DNA from: Ruania albidiflava DSM 18029
GTDB taxonomy: Bacteria > Actinomycetota > Actinomycetes > Actinomycetales > Beutenbergiaceae
Direction of reading: 5' to 3'
NCBI RefSeq assembly: GCF_000421225.1
Contig: NZ_ATWL01000003.1
Location: forward strand, 310,001-374,000
Length of the DNA stretch: 64,000 nucleotides
Shown: positions 8,687-16,902 of the stretch, piece after piece
How positions within the stretch are numbered: position 1 is the first letter of the stretch
Layout of the letters: the number at the start of each line of letters is the position of its first letter
Notes under the pieces: model-generated
The model's database searches: none
Seen by the model: only the letters and a program-made list of their open reading frames with translations
What the model was told of the DNA's origin: nothing
Made by a program: the position numbers and the translations under genes

Positions 8687-8759
8687 GCCCCGATAGCTCA
8701 GTCGGCAGAGCGTCTCCATGGTAAGGAGAAGGTCAAGGGTTCGATTCCCTTTCGGGGCT
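8687..8759 (+). tRNA. tRNA-Thr (GGT)
   Basis: The acceptor arm GCCCCGA pairs with TCGGGGC. The anticodon stem CTCC/GGAG encloses GGT at 8720-8722, and the T-loop TTCGATT is intact. 73 nt, CCA not encoded. Confidence 0.95.
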
Positions 8760-8806
8760 CTGGTCTGTGTAGGGGCCCGCTGGTGTGCGGGCCCTGCGCA
8801 GGACGC

Positions 8807-8880
8807 GGCGGGGTAGCTCAGTCGGTAAGAGCGCACGACTCATAATCGTGAGGTCGCGGGTTCGATCCCCGCCCCCGCTA
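8807..8880 (+). tRNA. tRNA-Met (CAT)
   Basis: The acceptor arm GGCGGGG pairs with CCCCGCT (one G·T). The anticodon stem CACGA/TCGTG encloses CAT at 8841-8843. The paired first base and D-arm suggest elongator rather than initiator Met tRNA. It lies 51 nt before rpmG. Confidence 0.92.
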
Positions 8881-8931
8881 CACAACCAGCGCCGCCGCAG
8901 CACCTCCGGGTGCAGATCGTGAGGAAGACCA

Positions 8932-9102
8932 ATGGCCACCAAGTCCGCGGACGTCCGTCCGAAGATCACCCTTGCCTGTGATGTGTGCAAGGAGCGCAAC
9001 TACATCACCAAGAAGAACCGCCGGAACAACCCGGAGCGGCTCGAGCTGCCGAAGTACTGCCCGCGCTGCAACGCCAAGACCAACCACCGCGAGACCCGCT
9101 GA
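8932..9102 (+). CDS. rpmG: 50S ribosomal protein L33
   Basis: 56 aa. The zinc-binding (C+) form has both cysteine pairs: CDVC near residue 16 and CPRC near residue 43. GAGGAAG precedes the ATG. A small basic protein near the E site of the large subunit. Placement after tRNA-Thr and tRNA-Met and before the paired dehydratases is the usual actinobacterial order. The start of the next gene lies 4 nt after the stop, so they are probably co-transcribed. Confidence 0.97.
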   Translation: MATKSADVRPKITLACDVCKERNYITKKNRRNNPERLELPKYCPRCNAKTNHRETR

Positions 9103-9106
9103 GGCG

Positions 9107-9556
9107 ATGACCGCGGTCAGCACCGACTACGTAGGGCGGGAGTTCACCGGAACCCCGCCCTACGCCGTCTCCCGGGTGAAGATCGGCGAGTTCGCCGCCG
9201 CCGTGGGCGCCACCGACCCGGTACACCACGACCCCCGCGCTGCTCAGGCCGCCGGGCACACCGATGTGCTCGCCCCGCCGACGTTCGCCGTGGTCATCGC
9301 CCAGCGCGCGGAGGCCGAGTACATCGAGGACCCGGCCGCCGGCATCGACTTCTCCCGCGTGGTGCACGCCGAGGAACACTTCACCTACCACCGACCGATC
9401 GTGGCAGGAGACCTGCTGCACACTTCTGTGCACGTGGACTCGATCACCACCCGCGGCGGCATCGCCATGGTCACCACCCGCACCGAGATCACCGATGACG
9501 GCGGAACCCGGGTGTGCTCGGTCACGTCCAGTCTCGCTGTGCGTGGGGAGGACTGA
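9107..9556 (+). CDS. MaoC-like hotdog dehydratase, FAS1-type N-terminal subunit (HadA/HadC-like)
   Basis: 149 aa with a single hotdog fold. It resembles the non-catalytic partner of (R)-specific enoyl hydratase heterodimers: YAVSRVKIGEFAAAVGATDP, then LAPPTFAVVIAQRAE, and HAEEHFTYHRPIVAGDLLHT in the second half. In mycobacteria the corresponding rpmG-linked genes dehydrate 3-hydroxyacyl-ACP in FAS-II. Here mycolic acids are not expected, so the substrate is unknown. It is translationally coupled to the catalytic subunit (TGATG). I infer the two form one enzyme. Confidence 0.85.
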   Translation: MTAVSTDYVGREFTGTPPYAVSRVKIGEFAAAVGATDPVHHDPRAAQAAGHTDVLAPPTFAVVIAQRAEAEYIEDPAAGIDFSRVVHAEEHFTYHRPIVAGDLLHTSVHVDSITTRGGIAMVTTRTEITDDGGTRVCSVTSSLAVRGED

Positions 9557-9978
9557 TGGGCGCCCTCGCCACCGATGTGGCCGTCGGCACCGAGCTGCTG
9601 GCCGTCACCCGCAGCGTGGACCGCGCCAGGCTGGTGCGCTACGCCGGCGCCTCCGGTGACTTCAACCCGATCCACTGGAACGAGCGGTTCGCCCTCGAGG
9701 TCGGCCTGCCCGGGGTGATCGCGCACGGCATGCTCACCATGGGCCTGGCCGCCGCGGCGCTGACCGACTGGCTGGACGACCCGGCCGACCTGCTCTCCTA
9801 CGGGGTGCGGTTCACCCGTCCGGTCGCCGTCCCGGACCCTGGGGAGGTGCTCGTGGACATCGTCGCCGTCGTCGGCGCCGTGGACACCGAGGCAGCCACA
9901 GCGCGGGTGGACCTGAAGGTCGCCGTGAACGGCCGCCACGTGCTCGGCAAGTCCCAGGCGCAGGTCCGCCTGCACTGA
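9556..9978 (+). CDS. MaoC family dehydratase, catalytic subunit (HadB-like)
   Basis: 140 aa. The hydratase-2 signature is ASGDFNPIHWNERFA at about residues 31-45, with the catalytic Asp and His. It is followed by GVIAHGMLTMGL. It should add or remove water across a 2-enoyl thioester as a heterodimer with the upstream protein. The usual next gene in actinobacteria is murB; here a LacI regulator and an MFS gene lie between. Confidence 0.88.
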   Translation: MGALATDVAVGTELLAVTRSVDRARLVRYAGASGDFNPIHWNERFALEVGLPGVIAHGMLTMGLAAAALTDWLDDPADLLSYGVRFTRPVAVPDPGEVLVDIVAVVGAVDTEAATARVDLKVAVNGRHVLGKSQAQVRLH

Positions 9979-9982
9979 CACG

Positions 9983-10022
9983 CCGGCCGGACACCGGCCG
10001 GAACCGACCCCGACCGGGTCGG
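9983..10022. terminator. Two adjacent hairpins between convergent genes
   Basis: CCGGCCGG at 9983-9990 and 9994-10001 pair over 8 bp. CCGACCC (10004-10010) pairs with GGGTCGG (10016-10022). They fill the short gap between the dehydratase and the convergent LacI gene. No T-run. Confidence 0.5.
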
Positions 10023-10040
10023 CCCGGCGACGGCCGGCAC

Positions 10041-11075
10041 TCAGCGCGCCGCCGGGCCGGTGGTCGTGCCGACCCGCAGCGTGCACGGCAGCGTGACCGA
10101 GGGCACCTGTTCCCCGGCGGCGAGCCGGATCGCTGCCTGCGCCGCCCGCTGCCCCTTCTCCTCGATCGGCTGGCACACCGAGGTGAGCTCGTGCTCGGCC
10201 AGCCACGGGAGGTTCGCGCCGTCGAAGCCCGCCACGGACACGTCCTCGGGCACCCGCAGGCCCCGCTCCCGGGCCGCCAGCACCACTCCGGCGGCGAGCA
10301 GGTCGCTCATCGCCACCACAGCTGTCGGACGCGGTGCGGCGGCCAGCACCGCATGCCCGGCCCGGATGCCTTCCTCCACCAACGACCCGGTGGTCTCCTC
10401 CACCGCCACCGGGTCGATCCCAGCCCCGAGGATGCCCGCCATCCGGGCGGCGGTATAGGGGACCTTCGCCGGAGGCGTGCTGACCAGGTCGATCGGCCCC
10501 TGCCGCCGGGCCGAACCCCAGCCGAGGGTGAGCACGGCCACCCGCTCGTGGCCCAGCTCGCGCAGGTGCGCGGCCAGCGCCGCCATCCCGGCCTCGTCGT
10601 CCACCAGCACCGAGCTGGTGCCCCGACCGGTGGAGTCCACCCGCACCACCGGCACGCCCCGACGGCGCAACGTGCCCACCGCTGTCGGTGCCCGCAGCAC
10701 CAGCAGCACGGCGGCATCCATCGGCGAGTGCGTCAGCAGCCCGCCAGCCGCCGGTCCGGACGGCAGCAGCAGCACGCCGAGGCCCTCAGCAGCAAGGGTG
10801 GTGGCCAGTCCGTCCAACGTCTGCAGGGCCACCGGGTCGCGGAACCGGGCCCGCAGGTCGTTGCCGACCACCACGCCGATGATGCCGCTGTGTCCTCGGC
10901 GCAGAGATCGAGCCACCGGGTTCGGCCCGCTGTAGCCGAGGGATGCTGCCGCGTCCAGCACTCGCCGGCGGGTGGCCTCGGCGATCGGCCCGGCGCCGGA
11001 GAACGCCAGCGAGGCCGTGGACAGCGACACCCCGGCCTCGCGGGCCACATGGGTCAGGGTGACGCGTCGGCTCAC
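10041..11075 (-). CDS. LacI family transcriptional regulator
   Basis: 344 aa. The N-terminal HTH is VTLTHVAREAGVSLSTASLA (about residues 5-24), with a hinge around 48-60. The periplasmic-binding sensor starts with IIGVVVGNDLRARFRDPVAL and ends with SVAGFDGANLPWLAEHELTS, which are typical landmarks. GTG start. It is divergent from an MFS transporter 148 bp away and probably controls it and itself. I see no clean central-CG palindrome between them, so the operator is unassigned. The effector is unknown. Confidence 0.9.
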   Translation of the reverse strand: MSRRVTLTHVAREAGVSLSTASLAFSGAGPIAEATRRRVLDAAASLGYSGPNPVARSLRRGHSGIIGVVVGNDLRARFRDPVALQTLDGLATTLAAEGLGVLLLPSGPAAGGLLTHSPMDAAVLLVLRAPTAVGTLRRRGVPVVRVDSTGRGTSSVLVDDEAGMAALAAHLRELGHERVAVLTLGWGSARRQGPIDLVSTPPAKVPYTAARMAGILGAGIDPVAVEETTGSLVEEGIRAGHAVLAAAPRPTAVVAMSDLLAAGVVLAARERGLRVPEDVSVAGFDGANLPWLAEHELTSVCQPIEEKGQRAAQAAIRLAAGEQVPSVTLPCTLRVGTTTGPAAR

Positions 11076-11223
11076 CTGCAGGCTCCTGTCGGTCGTCGGG
11101 CCGGCCGTTGAGCACGCTCCGGCCGTGGTTTGACCAGGCTACGGCTGGGCCGCACCATAGTGCAGGGGCGCGCCCGCCCCGTGCCTGACGGCGGAACCTC
11201 ACCCTGATCACGAAAGCGCCGCG

Positions 11224-12486
11224 ATGCCCACCTCGTCCCGTAGTGCGCGTCGGGCTGCGGCGATGGTGTTCGGCACGTTCGTGCTGAACGGCTTCACGTT
11301 CGCCAACTGGCTCTCCCGCATCCCCACCATCCGCGACGAGCTCTCCTTGCGGGAACGCGACCTGGGCCTGATCATCCTGGTCGGGTCCCTCGGCTCGGTG
11401 CTCTCCCTGCCACTGGCCGGGCGGGTGCTGGCCCGGATCGGGGCCCGCAGCACGGTGCTCACCGCCGCCGGTCTGGCCGTCGTCGGCCTCGGGGTGGCGA
11501 TGACCGGGGTCGGCACCGGTCTGCCGCTGCTGCTCACCGGCGGGCTGTTCATCACCACGATGGGCATCGGCGGCTGGGACGTGGCGATGAACCTGGCAGG
11601 CAGCCGCGCCGAGCAGGCGCTGGGCCGATCGATCATGCCCGCTTTCCACGGCGGCTTCTCCATCGGCACCGTGCTCGGCGCCGGCCTCGGGGCGCTGGCG
11701 ATCCGCGCCGGTGTCGGGGTGCCGTTGCACGTGATGACCGTGGTCGCGATCGCATTCCTCGCCGTGGTGTTCCTCACCCGGGGATTCCTGCCGGACTCCC
11801 CGGCTCCGGTCGACGACGGCGCAGCCCAACCTGGTCCGCCGGCCTCCTTCGCGCGGGTCTGGCTGGAGCCGCGCACCCTGATGGTGGGTCTGGTGGTGCT
11901 CGCGGCGGCCCTCACCGAGGGGGCCGCCAACGACTGGCTGGCGCTCGCGGTGGTGGACGGGTTCGAGGTGCCCAACGACGTGGGGGCCACCGGCCTGACC
12001 ATCTTCCTCGTCGGTATGACCGCGATGCGGTTTGCCGGCACCTGGCTGCTGGACCGGTTCGGCCGGGTGGCGGTGCTGCGGCTGTGCACCGGTCTGGCGA
12101 TCGTGGGCCTGGGCGTGTTCTGCCTGGTGCCGAGCATGCCGGTGGCACTGGCCGGTGCCGTGCTGTGGGGGATGGGCGCTGCCCTCGGGTTCCCGGTGGG
12201 GATGAGCGCCGCCTCCGACGACCCGATGAAGGCCGCCGCCCGGCTGTCGGTGGTGGCCACCATCGGCTACACCGCGTTCCTGGTCGGTCCCGGCGTGCTC
12301 GGTCTGCTCGCCGACCACGTCGGCACGAGGAACGCGCTGCTGGCGATCCTGGTGCCGCTGGTTATCGGTCTGCTGGTGATCCCTGCGGCACGGCCACCGC
12401 AGCCCGTCGAGCAGAACGATCCCCCGTCCGCGCCCACGGCAGAGCCTGCGGGTCGTAGAGTGGCAGGTCATGAGGACGGCCGCTGA
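11224..12486 (+). CDS. MFS transporter (YbjJ/fucose-permease-like)
   Basis: 420 aa with twelve predicted helices. Landmarks are NWLSRIPTIRDEL near residue 30, LPLAGRVLARIGAR (the loop 2-3 signature) and GGWDVAMN followed by MPAFHGGFSIGTVLGA, a combination common in YbjJ-type porters. Substrate and direction are unknown. It is divergent from a LacI regulator, so a sugar or sugar-like compound is plausible. Its end overlaps or abuts murB, so the two are probably co-transcribed. Confidence 0.85.
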   Translation: MPTSSRSARRAAAMVFGTFVLNGFTFANWLSRIPTIRDELSLRERDLGLIILVGSLGSVLSLPLAGRVLARIGARSTVLTAAGLAVVGLGVAMTGVGTGLPLLLTGGLFITTMGIGGWDVAMNLAGSRAEQALGRSIMPAFHGGFSIGTVLGAGLGALAIRAGVGVPLHVMTVVAIAFLAVVFLTRGFLPDSPAPVDDGAAQPGPPASFARVWLEPRTLMVGLVVLAAALTEGAANDWLALAVVDGFEVPNDVGATGLTIFLVGMTAMRFAGTWLLDRFGRVAVLRLCTGLAIVGLGVFCLVPSMPVALAGAVLWGMGAALGFPVGMSAASDDPMKAAARLSVVATIGYTAFLVGPGVLGLLADHVGTRNALLAILVPLVIGLLVIPAARPPQPVEQNDPPSAPTAEPAGRRVAGHEDGR

Positions 12487-12496
12487 GCAGGAGACC

Positions 12497-13564
12497 GTGA
12501 CCACCACGCTGGCCCAGCTCACCACGCTGCGGGTGGGTGGCCCGGTGGCCTCGCTCGTGCGCGCGACCTCGGAGGAGGAGCTGGTTGCCACGATCAGCGC
12601 TGCCGATGCCGAGGGGGTGCCGCTGCTGGTGCTCGGCGGCGGGTCGAACGTGCTCGCTGGAGACGCCGGCTTCGACGGCATCGCGGTGTGCGACGCCCGC
12701 CGCGGCATCGTCGTGGAGTCCGCGGACGCCTGTGGCGGTGCGGCGATCCGGGTACCGGCCGGGCAGGTCTGGGACGAGGTGGTGCTGCGCGCTGTCGCCG
12801 AGGGCTGGCGGGGCATCGAGGCGCTCGCCGGCATCCCGGGCAGCACCGGGGCCACCCCGGTGCAGAACGTCGGTGCCTATGGCCAGGAGGTCGCCGAGGT
12901 GATCTCCTCGGTGCGCACCTGGGACCGGGCCGCAGGCAGGATACGGACCCTGACCCGCTCCGAGCTCGGCTTCGGGTACCGCACCTCGGTGCTCAAGGAG
13001 TCGCTCGTGGACGACGGCACCGGCCGGGCGTGGCAACCCACACCCCGGTACGTGGTGCTGGAGGTCAGCTTCCAGATGGTGCTGGCGGACACCTCCACCC
13101 CGGTGCGCTACCCCGAGCTGGCCCGCACGCTGGACGTGCCGCTCGGTGAGCGCGCGCCGGCGGCGGAGGTGCGCGAGGCGGTACTCGGGCTGCGTGCCGG
13201 CAAGGGCATGGTGCTGGACGCGGCTGACCACGACACCTGGAGCGCAGGGTCGTTCTTCACCAACCCGATCCTGCCCGCCGACCGTGCCGACCTGCTGCCT
13301 GCCGAGGCGCCCCGGTTCGAGGCCGGCCAGGGGCGGGTGAAGACCAGTGCTGCCTGGCTCATCGACCATGCCGGGTTCGCCAAGGGCTACGGGCTGCCCG
13401 GGTCGGTGTGCCTGTCCACGAAGCATGTGCTGGCGCTGACCAACCGGGGCGGGGCGAGCGCCGAGGACCTGCTCACCCTCGCTCGAGAGGTGCGTGACGG
13501 GGTGCGGGACGCGTTCGGCATCGAGCTGGTCCCCGAACCGGTGCTGGTCGGCGTGCAGCTCTGA
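12497..13564 (+). CDS. murB: UDP-N-acetylmuramate dehydrogenase (MurB)
   Basis: About 355 aa. MurB uses FAD and NADPH to reduce UDP-GlcNAc-enolpyruvate to UDP-MurNAc in the cytoplasm. Visible motifs are LTTLRVGGP, the FAD loop VLGGGSNVLAGD (about 49-60), IPGSTGATPVQNVGAYGQE (about 118), the catalytic Ser in SAGSFFTNP (about 250) and the C-terminal PEPVLVG with its Glu. GTG at 12497 is preferred: AGCAGGAG lies 6 nt upstream and it begins 10 nt after the MFS stop. An in-frame ATG at 12470 would add nine residues but has only a weak site. rpmG–dehydratases–murB is the standard order, here interrupted. Confidence 0.93.
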   Translation: MTTTLAQLTTLRVGGPVASLVRATSEEELVATISAADAEGVPLLVLGGGSNVLAGDAGFDGIAVCDARRGIVVESADACGGAAIRVPAGQVWDEVVLRAVAEGWRGIEALAGIPGSTGATPVQNVGAYGQEVAEVISSVRTWDRAAGRIRTLTRSELGFGYRTSVLKESLVDDGTGRAWQPTPRYVVLEVSFQMVLADTSTPVRYPELARTLDVPLGERAPAAEVREAVLGLRAGKGMVLDAADHDTWSAGSFFTNPILPADRADLLPAEAPRFEAGQGRVKTSAAWLIDHAGFAKGYGLPGSVCLSTKHVLALTNRGGASAEDLLTLAREVRDGVRDAFGIELVPEPVLVGVQL

Positions 13565-13670
13565 GCCGGCCGGAGGTGACCCGGCCGACCCGCTGGAGGG
13601 GACCCGGCCGCGATGGGCAGGGCAGCGGTCCCCATCGACACCGGCAGCCGGTGCGGCGAACCTCGCAGGT

Positions 13671-14396
13671 ATGACACGTTCTACAGGTTTCAAGGTCGCT
13701 CTCGCCACCGGGGCAGCAGTGCTGCTCGTGCTGGTCATCAGTGTTGTCGTCGTGCTGTTCTCTGGCACGACCTCGGCCTGCGCGTGCGCGATCCCGCCGA
13801 ACGACGAGGACGCGATCGAGACCGCCCAGCAGTACGTGGCGACCGTCGCCGAGGACCAGGAGGCGATGCTCGCTGAGGACGCTACAGCGCCCGATGCCGA
13901 CCGGGTCGCCGAGCTGACCGGGTTCGACGCGCCGGACACCGAGTGGACGGTCATGGTCACCGAGCGCCCCGACGGCGGCTACGGCCGCTCACCCGGTGAG
14001 CGCCTCATCGCCGGGATGACCCCGGAGGGTGAGGTCACCGCCCTGGTGGTGCACACCGAGACCGACTACGAGGTGGGTACGGTCGACCCGCAGGTGGAGA
14101 TCGAAAGCACGGAGCCGGTGATCGCCCGCAGCGGGGAGTTCCCGATCTTCGGGGAGCTGAACGTGACGGTCCTCGAGGGGGCGCGGCCCGCGTTCGCGCT
14201 GCTCTCCCTGACCGACGGCCGGCTCCCCGTGGCGGTTACCGACCGCGGCGGAGCGTGGGCCTACGTCGGCACCGAGCCGCTGCAGGAGGAGCAGTACCGC
14301 TACCTGCACGTTGTGCATGGACACGATGGCACCTGGTGGCTGCGCCACGCGTGGTTCTCCCCGTCCGACCCGGTCACCACCGACGACGAGCCCTGA
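13671..14396 (+). CDS. Hypothetical membrane-anchored or secreted protein
   Basis: 241 aa, not recognised. Residues about 8-31 form a strong hydrophobic segment (ALATGAAVLLVLVISVVVVL), so the remainder should be outside the cell. Just after it comes SACACAIPP, whose cysteines could be lipidated, although the lipobox is poor. Acidic mature region, with a C-terminal YLHVVHGHDGTWWLRHAWF suggesting a small beta domain. It ends 5 nt before a large hairpin and stands alone between murB and the convergent adenosine deaminase. Confidence 0.7.
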   Translation: MTRSTGFKVALATGAAVLLVLVISVVVVLFSGTTSACACAIPPNDEDAIETAQQYVATVAEDQEAMLAEDATAPDADRVAELTGFDAPDTEWTVMVTERPDGGYGRSPGERLIAGMTPEGEVTALVVHTETDYEVGTVDPQVEIESTEPVIARSGEFPIFGELNVTVLEGARPAFALLSLTDGRLPVAVTDRGGAWAYVGTEPLQEEQYRYLHVVHGHDGTWWLRHAWFSPSDPVTTDDEP

Positions 14397-14400
14397 CCAG

Positions 14401-14462
14401 TCGCGAACGCCCTGCTTCGCGACCCGCGCCCGGCGTGTCGCCGCGAAGCAGGGCGTTCGCGA
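14401..14462. terminator. Perfect 21-bp inverted repeat between convergent genes
   Basis: 14401-14421 (TCGCGAACGC... ending TTCGCG) is exactly complementary to 14442-14462 across a 20-nt loop. It fills the space between the hypothetical gene and the convergent adenosine deaminase, so a two-way terminator is the simplest reading. It lacks a T-run. Confidence 0.7.
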
Positions 14463-14471
14463 ACCCCTGGG

Positions 14472-15512
14472 TCAGTCGTCGGGCTGGGCGAGCCAGTCGT
14501 CGATCTCGGCGAGCAGCTGGGTGGTGGTGCTCTCCGAGGCGCGGGAGGCACGGATGGAGGAGCGGGCCAGGTCGGCCAGCTGCGCATCGCTGAACCCGTG
14601 CACCGACCGAGCCGCCTCGTACTGGTCCAGCAGCCGGGAGCCGAACAGCAGCGGGTCGTCCGCCCCGAGCGCGATCTGCGCCCCGGCGGCGTGCAGCCTC
14701 GTCAGCGGAACCTCGTCCGGTTCGGCGTACACCCCCAGGGAGACGTTCGAGGCCGGGCACACCTCGAACGCGATCCCGTCGGCCACCAGCCGGTCCAGCA
14801 GCTCCGGATCCTCGGCCGCCCGGACCCCGTGCCCGAGCCGGTCCGGGTGCAGGTGGGCCACCACCTCGCGCACATGGTCCGGGCCGAGCAGCTCCCCGCC
14901 GTGCGGGACCAGCGCCAGGCCGGCGCGCGCCGCGATCTGGAACGCACCGGCGAACTCGGAGGTGTCCCCACGCCGCTCGTCGTTGCTCAGCCCGAAGCCG
15001 ATCACCCCGCCGGGCCCGTCGGAGGCGTTCCGCGCCGCCAACCGGGCCAGGGTGCGCGCATCCAGCGGGTGCCGGGTGCGGGAGGTCGCCACGATGATCG
15101 CCACCTCCACACCGGTCGCCGCGCTGGCCGACCGGGCCTCGTCCAGCACGATCTCCAGCGCCGGGGTGATCCCGCCGACGAACGGGGCGTAGGAGGTGGG
15201 GTCGACCTGCAGCTCCAGCCGGCGGGATCCCTCGGCAGCGTCGGCAGCAGCAGCCTCGCGCACGATCCGGCGCATCGCGGACTCCGAACGCACCACAGCC
15301 CGCGCAGCGTCGTACATCCGCTGGAACCGGAACCAGCCGCGCTCGTCTGCCGGAAGCCGCAGCGCGGCCTGCGGGCCGACTGCCGCACGCAGCGAGTCCG
15401 GGAGCGAGACCTGTTGCTCCGCGGCCAGCTCGACCAGCGTCGCCGGAGCCATCGACCCGGTGAAGTGCAGGTGCAGGTGCGCCTTCGGCAGGGCAGCAAG
15501 ATCTCGGACCAC
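14472..15512 (-). CDS. add: Adenosine deaminase
   Basis: 346 aa, full length. It deaminates adenosine and deoxyadenosine to inosine forms in purine salvage, using one zinc. The ligands and active-site residues are visible: KAHLHLHFTGS at residues 10-20, VPHGGELLG near 210, LGHGVRA near 235 and ALGADDPLLFG near 290. The HLHLHFTGSM form is typical of actinobacteria. GTG start. A shared GATGAGA/TCTCATC site lies 28 nt upstream, divergent from a phosphotransferase gene. Adenine or other aminohydrolase specificity cannot be excluded. Confidence 0.92.
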   Translation of the reverse strand: MVRDLAALPKAHLHLHFTGSMAPATLVELAAEQQVSLPDSLRAAVGPQAALRLPADERGWFRFQRMYDAARAVVRSESAMRRIVREAAAADAAEGSRRLELQVDPTSYAPFVGGITPALEIVLDEARSASAATGVEVAIIVATSRTRHPLDARTLARLAARNASDGPGGVIGFGLSNDERRGDTSEFAGAFQIAARAGLALVPHGGELLGPDHVREVVAHLHPDRLGHGVRAAEDPELLDRLVADGIAFEVCPASNVSLGVYAEPDEVPLTRLHAAGAQIALGADDPLLFGSRLLDQYEAARSVHGFSDAQLADLARSSIRASRASESTTTQLLAEIDDWLAQPDD

Positions 15513-15539
15513 CCGCCCACTGTAGGAGTCGCGACCAGC

Positions 15540-15571
15540 GAAGATGAGAACTTTCTCATCTTCGCCTCATC
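15540..15571. promoter_or_regulatory. GATGAGA-N4-TCTCATC operator-like site A
   Basis: GAAGATGAGAA (15540-15550) and 15553-15563 form a perfect 11-bp inverted repeat around 2 nt, between divergent adenosine deaminase and phosphotransferase genes. A further CCTCATC at 15565-15571 lies 11 bp after TCTCATC (15554-15560). The same GATGAGA-N4-TCTCATC arrangement recurs at 17418-17435. Confidence 0.6.
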
Positions 15572-15603
15572 CATCGCGTGCCGATCGATGGTGAGATGGA
15601 GGT

Positions 15604-16902
15604 ATGTCCACCGCCGCCCTGGAGCGCGAGACCATCGACCTGCTCACCGGCCCCGGCGCCGGTGAGCTGCTTCGGCTCGCCGTCACGGGCTCTGCCCCCG
15701 CGGCGCCGGCGGGACGGCACGCTGCTGCGCCTGCGGCAGGGGAGACGATCACCGGCTGGACCGCCGAGGTGGACTCGGTGCACCACCGGCCCGGGGCCGG
15801 GGTGAGCGTCGGGTACAAGGTGAGCTACGCCGTCGCCGATGTGGACGTGGACGAGTACCTGGTCGCCTCGACTGCGGAGGTGCCCGAGGCGCCCGGCGTG
15901 GCGGTGCTGCAGGACGGGGTGCGCACCCTGCGGGTGTGGCGGCGTGCGCAGGACCCGGTGCTGCCTGGTCTGGAGCAGGCGCTCGACCCGGCGACCGTGG
16001 GCCTGTGGCTGGCCTCGGCCGACGTCGGGGACGGTACGCCAGCCCGGGTGCAGCTGCTCAGCTACCGGCCCACTCGACGTGCCGTGATCCGCGCGACCGC
16101 AGCGGACCGGGTCGCCTACCTCAAGGTGCTGCCGGAGAAGCGGGCCCGGCGCCTGGAGCGCCGGCACGGGATGCTGGCGGACCCAATCCTGGGTGCCCCT
16201 GCCGTGCTCGCCCGCCCGCTGCCCACAGTGCTGGTGCTCGCGGCCGCAGCCGGCCGACCGTTGGCCGAGGCGGTCGCCGCCGCCCGGAGCCGACCTGACG
16301 AGCTGCCGGACCCGTTCGGGGTGGCCGCCTGGTTGGACGCGCTGCCGGCCGGGGTGCTGGACCTGGGTGCCCGCTCCTCCTGGGTGGACCGGATCGACTT
16401 CCACGCCGACGCGGCCCGAGGCGTGCTGCCCGAGGAGGGCGAGCGGATCCAGGCGGTGGAGCACGGCGTGCGCGACCTGCTCGCCACCCGGCCGGCCCCA
16501 CCGACCGTGCCCACCCACGGGGACTTCTACGAGGCGAACATCTTCACCTCCGGTGGCCAGGTGAGTGCGGTGATCGACCTCGACTCGCTCGGCCCCGGGG
16601 TCCGCGAGGACGACCTGGCCACCCTGCTTGGCCACCTGGCGGTGCTGCGCGGTCTCGCCCCACGGGTGTACCCGCACGTGGACGAGCTGGTGGCGGACTG
16701 GTTCGACCGGCTCGCCACCACCTGCGACCCACCGTCGTTGGCGGCACGGACCGCTGGTGTGGTGCTCTCGCTGGTGGCGGGCACCGGACATGACGAAGCA
16801 CTGGGACGCCTGAGCACCGCTGAGCTCTGGCTGGAGCATGCCCACCGGCTCGCTGCCGCGGCCCCGCCGCCGGTCAGTCCGGTGACGAGGGAGGAACGAT
16901 GA
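15604..16902 (+). CDS. Aminoglycoside phosphotransferase (APH)-like protein
   Basis: 432 aa. The second half has kinase-like landmarks: PTHGDFYEANIF near residue 303 (the Brenner catalytic loop) and VSAVIDLDSLGPG near 322 (the metal-binding Asp). The N-terminal part carries a lobe ending near VAYLKVLPEKRARRLERRH, which probably binds nucleotide. It should transfer phosphate to a small molecule in the cytoplasm. Such genomic APH-like proteins usually act in metabolism, and I see no reason to call it resistance. ATG follows GGAGG. Its stop overlaps the next start (ATGA). Confidence 0.8.
   Translation: MSTAALERETIDLLTGPGAGELLRLAVTGSAPAAPAGRHAAAPAAGETITGWTAEVDSVHHRPGAGVSVGYKVSYAVADVDVDEYLVASTAEVPEAPGVAVLQDGVRTLRVWRRAQDPVLPGLEQALDPATVGLWLASADVGDGTPARVQLLSYRPTRRAVIRATAADRVAYLKVLPEKRARRLERRHGMLADPILGAPAVLARPLPTVLVLAAAAGRPLAEAVAAARSRPDELPDPFGVAAWLDALPAGVLDLGARSSWVDRIDFHADAARGVLPEEGERIQAVEHGVRDLLATRPAPPTVPTHGDFYEANIFTSGGQVSAVIDLDSLGPGVREDDLATLLGHLAVLRGLAPRVYPHVDELVADWFDRLATTCDPPSLAARTAGVVLSLVAGTGHDEALGRLSTAELWLEHAHRLAAAAPPPVSPVTREER

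Noticed and set aside
8733-8999. Open frame on the minus strand with GGGDRTRDLTIMSRALLPTELPR-type residues (fragment)
   Set aside because: It is the antisense of tRNA-Met. This kind of peptide is a known annotation artefact.
15604-16902. Aminoglycoside resistance gene
   Set aside because: Only the general APH fold motifs are present, and the gene sits in a chromosomal housekeeping setting. Resistance cannot be claimed.
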